Source: Planctomycetota bacterium
GTDB taxonomy: Bacteria > Planctomycetota > UBA1135 > UBA2386
DNA: 64,000 bases
Assembly (NCBI GenBank): GCA_019636245.1
Contig: JAHBXX010000003.1
Location: 124,001 to 188,000 of the forward strand
Direction: 5' to 3'
How positions within the stretch are numbered: the stretch's first letter is position 1; each line of letters opens with the position of its first letter. Position numbers and translations under genes: made by a program. Positions 11,188-19,527 of this stretch are shown here, in pieces. The notes below the pieces were generated by a model. The model saw only the letters and a list, made by a program, of their open reading frames with translations, was not told the DNA's origin and did no database searches.

Positions 11188-11661
11188 TCAGACATCGACG
11201 ACGCACTGCGCCACCCAGCCCGGCGGCGCCCGCTGCACGCGCAGCTCGGTGCACGTCGCGCCTTTGACCTCGACCGTCGGCTGGTGTCGTTCGCGGTCGA
11301 CCGGTTCGCCGAACGCCAGGGCGTGCAGCTCGTCACCGTCGATGGCCACTTCGTAGCGCGAGAACAGCATGCGGCGCGTCGCCATCTCGTAGACCAGCGC
11401 GTTCAGCCACTCGAACAGCAGCAGCTCGGCATCCGGCGCGCGGCAGCGGATCTCGACGGCAGTGGTCGGCCGCACGCCTGCCGGATCCGTCACGACCGAG
11501 GTCAACGCGACCGCCGCCGCGGCGAACGCCGCTGCGAGCGTGGGCCCGTGGCCACGCACGCCGATGTCGGCGCCGTGCGCGAACGTCTCGGGCGCGTGCG
11601 CCGCGTGGTCGTCCGTCGCCGCCGTCGGTGCGGGGCGGCTTCCGCGGTCATCGTTCGACAC
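11188..11661 (-). CDS. Archease (RtcB activator)
   Basis: A 157-residue archease-family protein. The core matches the family: an [11 protein letters not shown] strand-turn near residue 30 carrying acidic and histidine metal ligands, then a long helix, the [14 protein letters not shown] segment (about 80-94), and a late [11 protein letters not shown] motif. Archease speeds RtcB guanylylation and lets it turn over many times. The first 25 residues are a polar, family-unlike extension that may be unstructured. The start used is GTG at 11661. The gene precedes rtcB by 8 bases on the same strand and is divergent from the methyltransferase gene across a 712-base gap. Confidence 0.9.
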   Translation of the reverse strand: MSNDDRGSRPAPTAATDDHAAHAPETFAHGADIGVRGHGPTLAAAFAAAAVALTSVVTDPAGVRPTTAVEIRCRAPDAELLLFEWLNALVYEMATRRMLFSRYEVAIDGDELHALAFGEPVDRERHQPTVEVKGATCTELRVQRAPPGWVAQCVVDV

Positions 11662-12373
11662 GGTGCGGCTCCCGGTCGCGCCCTTTGTTCGCTCCCAGGA
11701 CCGACCACAGGCCGCGGCAGCCGGTGCGTCCGTCGCCGCTGTCCTGCGCTGCCAGCGAGGCGCCGGCGCGTGCCGCGCCGTCGCCTCGGACTGCCGTCGG
11801 GACCGCCGCGCCGCGGCATCCGGCGGCGGCCGTCGTCGCGATGCCCGACCGCACCCAGCTGGACTGGTTCATGGCGCAGGACCTGGAGGAACGGGCTCGA
11901 AGGCTAGGGCTGCTGCGACCGGAGTCGTATCCGCCACCGGCCCCGGTTCGGCCCGGTCGAGTGCGCAGCCCCTGGCGCCGTCGCCGCAGCCGACGATCTC
12001 GTCCTCGGGCCGCGGCCCGAACGCAGTGTCGGCGCCCGTTCGCCGCGCGGCCGGGCCGGGCCGGGGCGGGTGGCTGTCGGCTGCCGGTGTGCGCCGAGGG
12101 CGGCACATCTCGGGCGGGGAGACCAGGCCGCTCGGGGGGGGTGGGGGGCCGTGGGACGGGATCGTGGGGTGCGGGGTTTCCGGTCGGCCGGGGATGCAGC
12201 CTTGCAGCACCCACCGGTACCTCCCCGCGATGGCGGGTGGATCCTGCGGGCATTGCCTGGCCGGGCTCCCCGCCGCTAGCCTTCCCCGCCCGCGGGCGCC
12301 CTGCCTTCCGCCTTCGTTGGTGCGCAAGGAACAAGGAAGGCGCGAACGTGCCCGGGGCCGAGTTGGAAGGACC
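11662..12373. other. 712-base gap between divergent genes; no convincing gene, G-rich block
   Basis: No open frame here has codon behaviour matching its neighbours. An ATG at 11841 opens a frame whose first 25 residues look protein-like ([18 protein letters not shown]) but which then turns into Arg/Pro-rich sequence, so a short gene or a decayed one is possible but not shown. The plus strand has a dense series of G runs from 12134 to 12176. The stretch must hold the promoters of the archease-rtcB unit (leftward) and of the methyltransferase gene (rightward), but I cannot place either with confidence. Confidence 0.45.
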
Positions 12374-13345
12374 ATGACGACACGCGAAGACGTGGTGAAC
12401 GCCTACCGGATGCTGCTGGGACGCGAGCCCGAGGACGAAGCCGTGGTCGAGCGGTTGCGCTCGGCCTCACCGGACGTGAAGTCGCTGCGGGAGCGGTTCC
12501 TGGCGTCGACGGAGTTCCAGCAGCGATACCGGCTGCACATGGCGAGCAGGGTGCCGCGGCCGCCCCGGAACAGCCCGCCCATGGCGGTCGATCTGGACGT
12601 GCCGGCGCCCAAGCTCGCCCGGTTGTTTGCCAAGACCGGCAAGCAGTGGCTGCATCTGGGTGAGACCGAGCCGCACTGGTCGGTTCTGACCCATGAGGCG
12701 TTCCGGCAGGAACGGCTTGGCGACACCCGCGAGGCGTTCTACCGCAGCGGGGCAACGGACGTGGCCGCGATGATGGCGGCCGCGGAGCGATCTGGCGTCC
12801 CCATGCATGCCGACTGCCGGGTGCTCGAGTTGGGATGTGGCGTCGGTCGCATCACGGCCCACATGGCGCGCGTGGCGCGCGAGGTGGTCGGCGTCGACAT
12901 ATCGCCGGCGCACCTGCAACTCGCCCGCGCATACGCCGAGGAACAACGGCTGCGCAACGTTCGCTTCGAACTCCTGCGGTCGGTCGACGCGCTGCCGACC
13001 CTGGGCTCGTTCGACGTGGTGTTCACCGTCATCGTGCTGCAGCACAACCCGCCGCCCGTCATGGCGAGGTTGCTGCGTGACATGCTGTCGGTTCTGCGGC
13101 CGGGAGGGTTGGCCTATTTCCAGGTGCCGACATACCGGATCGGTTACCGCTTCCGGATCGACGATTACCTGGCGCAGGAGAACGAGACGGAGATGGAGAT
13201 GCACGTCCTGCCGCAGGCGGCTCTGTTCGAGTTGTTGCGGGCGAGCGGCTGTCGACTGCTGGAGCTGCGCGAAGACGACGCCATAGGGCAACCCGAGGTG
13301 TCGATCTCCAACACGCTGCTCGTCCAGAAGCAGACCAGAGCCTGA
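12374..13345 (+). CDS. SAM-dependent methyltransferase with N-terminal DUF4214-like domain
   Basis: A 323-residue, two-part protein. Residues about 5-55 form a small helical module with the pattern Y-R-x-L-L-G-R-E-P then F-L-A-S-T-E-F, typical of DUF4214-type domains that accompany glycan-modifying enzymes. A linker leads to a class I methyltransferase with motif I ELGCGVGR at 152-159, an acidic residue ending strand 2 (GVDIS) and the post-motif LRPGGLAYF. Substrate unknown; such fusions often act on sugars or lipids of surface polymers. Wobble positions here contain more A and T than in adjacent genes, which suggests a different history. ATG at 12374 follows a weak AAGG stretch. Confidence 0.78.
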   Translation: MTTREDVVNAYRMLLGREPEDEAVVERLRSASPDVKSLRERFLASTEFQQRYRLHMASRVPRPPRNSPPMAVDLDVPAPKLARLFAKTGKQWLHLGETEPHWSVLTHEAFRQERLGDTREAFYRSGATDVAAMMAAAERSGVPMHADCRVLELGCGVGRITAHMARVAREVVGVDISPAHLQLARAYAEEQRLRNVRFELLRSVDALPTLGSFDVVFTVIVLQHNPPPVMARLLRDMLSVLRPGGLAYFQVPTYRIGYRFRIDDYLAQENETEMEMHVLPQAALFELLRASGCRLLELREDDAIGQPEVSISNTLLVQKQTRA

Positions 13346-13567
13346 GCCCTCGGCCGACGGGGCCGCGGTTGTCCCTGCCAATGGGGACGAGGGCATCGCA
13401 GCGTCGGCGCGCGATCGTCTGCCGCTGGCCGCACGGCCGCGGTGCGCGGATGGCCGCCGAACCAGGGCAGCCCGGCCCCGGCGAAGACGGGCCAACCACA
13501 GCGCGGCCGGGGCGAGGCTCGTCGGCGATCCTCGTCGTGCACGGCCAGGGGGCAGACGGCCTACCGG
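13346..13567. other. Intergenic region between convergent genes, with sequence similar to the trkH 5' end
   Basis: This 222-base stretch separates the stop codons of the methyltransferase and oxidase genes. I see no gene and no hairpin-plus-T terminator. The segment 13478-13527 matches 9660-9708, which covers the first codons of trkH and the bases before them, at about 43 of 50 positions with one single-base gap, in the same orientation. Weaker similarity seems to continue toward the stop codon on the right of each copy. It could be a decayed duplicate or a small repeat, or a coincidence of GC-rich sequence. Confidence 0.35.
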
Positions 13568-14644
13568 TCATCCGGCGGCCGCGAGGGCGAGAGCGGCAGC
13601 GAGGCGGCCGATCGTCGGGCCGAACTTGAAGCCGTGGCCGCTGCAGGCGGCGATGGTCACCAGCCGCGCGGCGTCGGGTTGCGCCGCCACGGTGAAGTCC
13701 TGGCCGGGCGCCATCGCGTAGAGGCAGGACTCGGTGCTCCGCAGCCCGTGCACCGGGGCGGTGAACCGTTCGCGCGCCAGTGCCAGCAGGTCGGCCGCGT
13801 CGGCGGGCGCAGCGTCGGCATCGGGGTCGTCGCCGGGGCCGCTGGTGCGGTGGCGGGCGATCTTGGCTCCCGCACCGTCGAGGTCGGGCAGGCCGTAGGC
13901 GAACGCGTCGGGACCTGCGCCGATGCGGGCCCAGACCGGGAACGCCCCCGGGCGGAGCGCCGCCGGCGCGGCGTCGACATCGGCATGGCCGACCGCCTGC
14001 CGCAAGGCGAGCAGCGGCGGGCGGTCGGGCAGCAGGCGGTGCAGCCACGCGCCCGTGGCCAACACGACGACGCGGGCCCGCAGGATCCCGGCATCGGTTG
14101 CGAGGGCGACGCCCCGGTCCTCGACGTGCACCTGGCGCACCGGGGTGCGCCAGCGCAGGTCGACGCCGTTGGCCGGCAGGTGGGCGCGCAACCGGGCCAT
14201 CGTCGTCGCGGCCAGCACCACGGCGGCCGTGTGGTCGAGCAGCACGCGGTCGCCGTCGCCGAAGCGCAGCAGCGGGAATCGGGCGCGGGCCTCGTCGAGC
14301 GGCAGCGCTTCGACGGGGGTGCCACTGCCGAGGGTGGCCGCGAGGTACTCGTCGAACGGACCCGGCGGGCCGTGGAACACCCCTGGCGTCGGCAGCCGCA
14401 GGGGGCCGCCCAGGGCTGCCTCGAGCCGAGGCCAATCGGATCGGTGCGCCTCGGCCGCGAGGCGCACGAACTTCGGGTCGTGGTACGAGGACCGGAGGAT
14501 GCGTGTCGCGCCGTGCGAGCCGCCGCGCGCGTGGCCGGGGCCCAGCGCCTCCAGCAGCGCCACCCGGCGACGGCCGGACTGCAGCAGGTGGAAGGCGGTG
14601 CAGAGGCCGTGGATGCCGGCGCCGACGATGATGACTTCGTGCAC
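13568..14644 (-). CDS. Sarcosine oxidase / N-methyl amino acid oxidase-like flavoprotein
   Basis: This 358-residue FAD enzyme starts with the dinucleotide-binding motif V-G-A-G-I-H-G (7-13) and continues with a conserved G-S-H-G-A-T-R segment (41-48) seen in the monomeric sarcosine oxidase/MTOX group. Cys307 in E-S-C-L-Y-A-M-A-P lies where these enzymes bind FAD covalently through a thioether. The C-terminal GHGFKFGP motif is also typical. The family oxidises secondary amino acids (sarcosine, N-methyltryptophan, pipecolate) with release of H2O2; which substrate applies cannot be read. The start is GTG at 14644, directly before the first beta strand. It converges with the methyltransferase gene. 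Confidence 0.85.
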   Translation of the reverse strand: MHEVIIVGAGIHGLCTAFHLLQSGRRRVALLEALGPGHARGGSHGATRILRSSYHDPKFVRLAAEAHRSDWPRLEAALGGPLRLPTPGVFHGPPGPFDEYLAATLGSGTPVEALPLDEARARFPLLRFGDGDRVLLDHTAAVVLAATTMARLRAHLPANGVDLRWRTPVRQVHVEDRGVALATDAGILRARVVVLATGAWLHRLLPDRPPLLALRQAVGHADVDAAPAALRPGAFPVWARIGAGPDAFAYGLPDLDGAGAKIARHRTSGPGDDPDADAAPADAADLLALARERFTAPVHGLRSTESCLYAMAPGQDFTVAAQPDAARLVTIAACSGHGFKFGPTIGRLAAALALAAAG

Positions 14645-14782
14645 GGAGGCGCGCCGCCGACAGCCGCCGGGCTGGCGCCGCGCCGAATCTCGCGCGGGCC
14701 GCCGGCGGTTGCAACGCGACGTTCCGGAACCCTGGGATCCCACGTGGGATGGGAGTCTCGGGCCGGCCGAGGAAATCAATGC

Positions 14783-14816
14783 GCCCCATTTCGGGGCTAC
14801 ATCGCGGTGCTATAGT
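14783..14816 (+). promoter_or_regulatory. Possible promoter/operator of the B12-radical SAM gene
   Basis: A perfect 5-bp inverted repeat, GCCCC at 14783-14787 and GGGGC at 14793-14797, is followed 13 bases later by TATAGT (14811-14816), a good -10 element lying 24 bases before the ATG at 14840. No good -35 hexamer is seen at the normal spacing, so regulation by a factor bound at the repeat is conceivable. This is inference from sequence pattern only. Confidence 0.3.
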
Positions 14817-14839
14817 CCTCCAGCCCACTGGGACGCCGC

Positions 14840-16420
14840 ATGAACGTCACGCTGATCCACCCGCCGGTCTACATCAACAAGAACGGCCTGACCGCCTTGC
14901 GACCGAGCCTGCCGCTCGGCCTCGCCTACATCGCGGCGGTGCTGCGGGACGACAAGCACGCGATCACGGTGGTCGACGCCCTGGGCGCGGCGCCCGAGCA
15001 GATGGTCCCGGACGGTGACATCTGGCGGCTCGGACTGACTCCCGAGGAGATCATCGCCCGGATCCCCGCCGGCACCCAGGCGATCGGCATCACCAGCATG
15101 TGGAGCTACAGCTGGCCGATCCTGCGCGAGCTGATCCACAAGGTGCGGGCGGCGTTCCCCGCCGTGCCGATCGTCTGCGGCGGCGAGCACTTCACGGCCG
15201 TGCCCGAGCTGTCGATGGAGCAGGCCCCGATCGACTACCTCGTGCTCGGCGAAGGCGAGGAGACCGCGGTGGCGCTGTTCCGCGCCCTGGAACTCGGCCT
15301 CGACCACACGGTGATCCCGGGCATCGCCTTCCGCACCGCCGACGGCCGGATCCAGAAGAACCCGCGGCGCGACCGCATCAAGAACGTCGACGAGATCCCG
15401 TGGCCGGCCTGGGAGTACTTCGACATCGAGGCCTACTCCAGCAATCGCCTCGTCAGCGGCATCTACTACGGCAAGACGGTGCCGATCCTGGCGACGCGCG
15501 GGTGCCCGTACCAGTGCACCTACTGCAGCTCGCCGAACATGTGGACGACGCGCTGGTACGCGCGCGAGCCGAAGGACGTGCTCGACGAGATCGAGAGCTA
15601 CCATCGGCGCTACGGCGCGACCAACTTCCCGTTCCAGGACCTGACCGCGATCCTCAAGCGCGACTGGGTCGTCGAGTTCTGCAGCGAGGTCGAGCGGCGC
15701 AACCTGCGGATCACCTGGCAGCTGCCGGCGGGCACGCGCAGCGAGATCATCGACGAGGAGGTCGCGCGGCTGCTGGTGCGCAGCGGTTGCCGTTCGCTGA
15801 ACTTCGCGCCGGAGTCCGGCAGCGAGCGCACGCGCAAGCACATGAAGAAGATGCTGACCGACGAGAAGCTGTTCCGCGCCGTGCACGCGTCGGTCAAGGC
15901 GGGCCTCAACGTCGGCGCCTTCTTCGTGCTGGCCTATCCGACCGACGAGAAGGAGGACATGCAGGCGACCGTCCGGCTGGCGGCGCGCCTCGGCCGCGCC
16001 GGCATCGACGACGTCTCGGCGGGGTTCTTCTTCCCGCTGCCCAGCACCGAGATCACGCGTCAGCTCGAGCAGGAGGGCAGGATCCGCTACGACGACGCCT
16101 TCCTGAAGCTGCCGATCTACGTGCACAACAAGTTCCTCTCCGAGGACCGCAAGTTCTGCGACGCGTTCACGGCGCGGCAGCTGACCCGGTGGAAGTACAA
16201 GGTCGTCGCCGCCTTCTACCTGAACAGCTTCCTGTTCCGACCGGGGCGCGTGTTCCGCATCCTGTGGAACTTCGTGCGCGGCAAGGAGACGTCGAAGATG
16301 GAGTCGTTCCTGCAGGAGACGCTGCGCAAGTTCCGTCTGCGCAAGCGGCCGAAGCCGGGCCCTGCCGGGCCGTCGACCGCGGTGGCCAAGGTCGAGCAGG
16401 TGCCGGTCGGCAAGGGCTGA
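14840..16420 (+). CDS. B12-binding domain radical SAM protein
   Basis: A 526-residue protein with an N-terminal cobalamin-binding Rossmann domain (residues about 1-150; PSLPLGLAYIAAVLRDD is the usual helix after the first strand) and a radical SAM core with C-x3-C-x2-C at Cys222, Cys226 and Cys229. A helical C-terminal region of about 120 residues ends in a basic, proline-rich tail. Relatives include methyltransferases, ring-forming enzymes and hopanoid- or bacteriochlorophyll-modifying enzymes; the substrate here is undetermined. The following convergent gene encodes a glycosyltransferase and the previous a flavin oxidase, but transcription directions do not support one operon. ATG at 14840. 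Confidence 0.85.
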   Translation: MNVTLIHPPVYINKNGLTALRPSLPLGLAYIAAVLRDDKHAITVVDALGAAPEQMVPDGDIWRLGLTPEEIIARIPAGTQAIGITSMWSYSWPILRELIHKVRAAFPAVPIVCGGEHFTAVPELSMEQAPIDYLVLGEGEETAVALFRALELGLDHTVIPGIAFRTADGRIQKNPRRDRIKNVDEIPWPAWEYFDIEAYSSNRLVSGIYYGKTVPILATRGCPYQCTYCSSPNMWTTRWYAREPKDVLDEIESYHRRYGATNFPFQDLTAILKRDWVVEFCSEVERRNLRITWQLPAGTRSEIIDEEVARLLVRSGCRSLNFAPESGSERTRKHMKKMLTDEKLFRAVHASVKAGLNVGAFFVLAYPTDEKEDMQATVRLAARLGRAGIDDVSAGFFFPLPSTEITRQLEQEGRIRYDDAFLKLPIYVHNKFLSEDRKFCDAFTARQLTRWKYKVVAAFYLNSFLFRPGRVFRILWNFVRGKETSKMESFLQETLRKFRLRKRPKPGPAGPSTAVAKVEQVPVGKG

Positions 16421-16448
16421 GCCGGCTGGCCAGGCGTGCCCGTTCCGT

Positions 16449-17627
16449 TCAGGTCGTGGCCGCCGGACGCAGGCGCTGCAGCCGTTCGACCTGGGTCTGG
16501 GCGACGGCATCACCGGTGAGGTTGCGATGCGCCCAGGCGAAGGCGGCACGGCCCGCGTCGGCCGCCGCGGCGGGCGACCGCAGCAGCGGCAGGGCGGCAT
16601 CGGCGAGGGCCTGGGCGCCCTCGGCCACGGTGCGCGCCGGCGGTGGCGCCGAACAACCGCGGGCACCGAGGCCATTGGTGACGACCGGCAGGCCGTGCGC
16701 CAAGGCCGCCAGGGACTTCATGCGGAAGCCGCCACCCGACAGCAGCGGGGCCAGCAGCAGGCGCGCCTCGCCGAACAGCGCGTGCAGGTCGGGGACGAAG
16801 CCCACGACGCGTACGCCCGGCGCCGTCGCCAGGGGCTGCACGCGTTCGGCGTGCGGACCGGCCAGCCACAGTTCGGTGCGCGGTTCGGCGGCTCGCAGCA
16901 GCGGCAGCACCTCGCGTGCCAGCATGGCCGCCGCCTCCGGGTTCGGCCGGTGGCTGTAGTCGCCGAGGAACAGGGCCCGCGGCGGCGCGGCATCGGGCGC
17001 GACGGGGGTTGCGGGCACGTCGAAGGTCGGTTCGCGCACCTCGACCGGTCGGTGGACCAACGTCCGCAAAGCGGCGGCGTCCTCGGTCGTCACCGTCTGC
17101 AGCAACGAGGCCATCGGGTAGAAGTGCTGCACGTAGCGACGCCACAACCGGCAGTCGCGCCGGTCGCCAAGCGGTCCCAGCCCGGTGTGGGTGTTGGCCG
17201 GGCAGCCCGCTTCGTGGTCGGTGAGGATCGTCGGCAGGTCGCGCACGAACGGCAGGTACTGCGCCATCTGGGCCATCTCCAGCAGCACGGCATCCGGGGC
17301 GAACTCGGCCCGGGCGCTGGCGAGGGCCGCCGGCAGCGCGGGTTGCCAGTGCTTGGCGGCGACCAGCGGCAGGCGGCGCCAATGCCACAGCATGCGCAGA
17401 CGATGGCGGACGCGCCGGCGCCGGTCGGGCAGGTCGAGGTGGGGCACCAGGTGGCGGTAGGTCCACGGACCTGCCGCGGCCCTGGTGTCGTCCCCAGGCC
17501 GCGCCAGCGCGACGAGCCCGAGTTCGACCCTGCGGGCCAGCGCGGCGGCCAGCGTCGCCAGGTAGATGCCGCCGCCGTGGGGCGCCCCTCGATCGGGCAC
17601 GAACGGGCTCAGGAGCAGGATTCTCAT
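16449..17627 (-). CDS. GT4-like glycosyltransferase
   Basis: A 392-residue GT-B fold protein. The N-terminal strand and glycine turn (MRILLLSPFVPDRGAPHGGG) bind the acceptor side, and the C-terminal half has the nucleotide-sugar domain: a FLGDYSHRPN start (about 235), ELWLAGP (about 270), VVGFVPDL (about 290) and the GGGFRMKSLAALAHGLPVV segment (about 315-333). In GT4 enzymes the residue before the final A-x-A is a glutamate contacting the sugar-nucleotide ribose; here it is alanine, so donor binding or activity may differ. Start ATG at 17627; longer starts add Pro/Arg-rich sequence. It is divergent from the HEAT-repeat gene. Confidence 0.8.
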   Translation of the reverse strand: MRILLLSPFVPDRGAPHGGGIYLATLAAALARRVELGLVALARPGDDTRAAAGPWTYRHLVPHLDLPDRRRRVRHRLRMLWHWRRLPLVAAKHWQPALPAALASARAEFAPDAVLLEMAQMAQYLPFVRDLPTILTDHEAGCPANTHTGLGPLGDRRDCRLWRRYVQHFYPMASLLQTVTTEDAAALRTLVHRPVEVREPTFDVPATPVAPDAAPPRALFLGDYSHRPNPEAAAMLAREVLPLLRAAEPRTELWLAGPHAERVQPLATAPGVRVVGFVPDLHALFGEARLLLAPLLSGGGFRMKSLAALAHGLPVVTNGLGARGCSAPPPARTVAEGAQALADAALPLLRSPAAAADAGRAAFAWAHRNLTGDAVAQTQVERLQRLRPAATT

Positions 17628-17729
17628 CGCCGGCGGCGGGGTGGGGGTGGCCCGGCCGCCGTGCATCGGGCCCGGCCGCGTCGGCCTGGTGCGAGGTGGC
17701 AAGCGCTCATGGCAAGGCGGTCTTGGCGC

Positions 17730-17758
17730 ATAGCATCCGGTCGGGAAAGGGGTTGCAA
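17730..17758 (-). promoter_or_regulatory. Possible promoter for the glycosyltransferase gene
   Basis: Read on the minus strand, TTGCAA (17753-17758) and TGCTAT (17730-17735) are separated by 17 bases, about 100 bases upstream of the ATG at 17627. Matches to consensus are partial (4 of 6 and 3 of 6). On the other strand CATAAT (17838-17843) may serve the HEAT gene, but no matching -35 box was found. Confidence 0.2.
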
Positions 17759-17913
17759 GCTCGAACCAAGGGCCACGAGCGGTGGTGGAGCGCCAGTTCG
17801 CCCGCCGCAGCCAGTAGCGGCCGACCACCGACTCTGCCATAATGCGCCCGCGCCCGGCCGCCGAGGCGCTGCCGTAGAAAGCGGCTCTGCGTAATCGCGG
17901 GAAACCACAGGCC

Positions 17914-19506
17914 ATGAACGACACCCTGAAGGCGATCGTGCACGTGCTGGATTCGGGCAAGCCCGAACTCCAAGTGGCTGCGGCACAGATCCTTGGCGAA
18001 CTGCACGCGAAGGACCCGATCGTGGTGAGAGCCCTCGGGAGCGCGCTGCGCCGGTCGCCGGTGCTCGGTCGTTTCTGCCTGGATGCCCTGGCCAAGATCG
18101 GCTCGCGCGAAGCGATCGCGGCGCTCGCAACTCCTCTGCTCGAGCAGGAGGCGCTCGCCGACCACGCTGCGCACCTGCTCGGCGAGATCGGTGCTCCGGC
18201 GCATGGCGTGCTCGCCGAGGCCTACGGGCAGGCGCTGGGCGATCAGCGAGCGCGCATCCTGGGCATCCTGGGGCGTGCGCCGACCAAGGAGGGGCTGGCG
18301 GTCTTCGTGCGGGCGCTGGGGACGCCGGAGACGACGGCGGCTGCCGGGCAGCTGCTGGTCGCCGCCGCCGGTGCCTTCGAACCGGCGCTGCGCAAGCAGT
18401 TCCGCGAGGCCATGACTCCGCATCTCGACACGGCGCTGCCCGAGCAGTGCGTGGCGCAGGTGCTGGCGGTGCTGGCGGCGATCGACGCCGGTGGTGCGCG
18501 GCCGCTGATGCTCAAGCTGTCGGCCGCCGGCAACCCGGCCTTGGTGCGCTCGGCGGCGTTCCGGGCCCTGCGTGGCAGCAAGCTCACCGAGGCCCAGGTG
18601 CGCAGCATGATGGACCTGCTCGCCGATCCGGCGGAGCGGGACGTGCACGAGGCCGTGCGCGAGGTGCTGGCCGCATTGCCTGAGCTTCCCGCTGCCATGG
18701 TGCCTGTCCTGAAGCGACTGCTGACGGCGCGGCAGCCCGAACAGCGCCTGTTCGCGCTGCGCATGCTGCGCACGGCGACCGGCGCCGACATGGTGAAGGT
18801 CGCCCTGAAGCTGCTCGACCACGAAGAGGAGCGCTTCCGGTCGGCCGCGGCGGATGCGCTGGCGCACAACAAGCATGCCTTCGAACCGCTGGTCCGGGTC
18901 GTGCAGACGAGCCGCGATCCGGCGCTGGCCCAGTCGGCGGCGGACGTGCTGGTGCGCCTGGCGCCCGCGATGCCGCCGAAGGCGGTGCGGGGGCTGCTCG
19001 ATCGCGCGGCGCGGTTGCTGACCGCGCATGCGCGCACCGCGGATCTGCTGCTCGGCGTCGTGCTGGCGGCCCAGGGTGGCAAGATCGGGGCCGACATCGT
19101 CGAACGGGCCGTGCGTCTGCGGCGGTCGCGCCGCTACGCCGAGGCCCTGCACCTCCTGGCCCGGCTGGTGAGCTCGGCGCATGCCAACGACGAGGGGCGC
19201 TACCAGCTCGCCCTGACCCGCTTGCTGCAGGACATGGCGTACCCCAGCGGCGACAGCCACGCGGCCGGCGATCCGACGATGGGCTTCTTCGCGGCGCTCG
19301 TGCGCTCCGGGTTCCCGCTGGCGGAACGGCTGCGCCGGGAGTCGGCCATCTCGCCCGAGGCGCTGCTGCGCGTGGGGTCGCACTTCGCCGAGGCCGTCGG
19401 CGAGGAGCGTCGCTTCGGCACCGAACTGCTGCAGCACCTGGCGCTGCGCAAGAAGGGGCGCGCGGGCGACGAGGCCCGGGTCGCCCTGCGCGCCGTCGGC
19501 GGCTAG
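17914..19506 (+). CDS. HEAT-repeat protein
   Basis: A 530-residue, almost entirely helical protein built of HEAT-like helix pairs of about 35-40 residues, for example residues 5-33 (ELQVAAAQILGEL) and 44-80 (LDALAKIGSREAIAALATPLL), recurring through to about 370. There is no signal peptide, no membrane segment and no catalytic motif. Such repeat solenoids act as protein-binding scaffolds; in this organism group they are numerous and mostly uncharacterised. ATG at 17914 is the first start after a 286-base divergent gap and has no clear Shine-Dalgarno. It converges with psd. Function not assigned. Confidence 0.75.
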   Translation: MNDTLKAIVHVLDSGKPELQVAAAQILGELHAKDPIVVRALGSALRRSPVLGRFCLDALAKIGSREAIAALATPLLEQEALADHAAHLLGEIGAPAHGVLAEAYGQALGDQRARILGILGRAPTKEGLAVFVRALGTPETTAAAGQLLVAAAGAFEPALRKQFREAMTPHLDTALPEQCVAQVLAVLAAIDAGGARPLMLKLSAAGNPALVRSAAFRALRGSKLTEAQVRSMMDLLADPAERDVHEAVREVLAALPELPAAMVPVLKRLLTARQPEQRLFALRMLRTATGADMVKVALKLLDHEEERFRSAAADALAHNKHAFEPLVRVVQTSRDPALAQSAADVLVRLAPAMPPKAVRGLLDRAARLLTAHARTADLLLGVVLAAQGGKIGADIVERAVRLRRSRRYAEALHLLARLVSSAHANDEGRYQLALTRLLQDMAYPSGDSHAAGDPTMGFFAALVRSGFPLAERLRRESAISPEALLRVGSHFAEAVGEERRFGTELLQHLALRKKGRAGDEARVALRAVGG

Positions 19507-19527
19507 CGTCGCACGTCGTGGCCCGGC

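Noticed and set aside
8063..11356. Very long open frames on both strands over trkH and rtcB
   Set aside because: They are shadows of real genes in other frames. Their composition is Arg/Ala/Gly-rich and they cross several gene boundaries.
11841..12377. A possible small gene starting at ATG 11841
   Set aside because: Only the first 25 residues look protein-like; the rest is Arg/Pro-rich, and the frame runs into the methyltransferase start.
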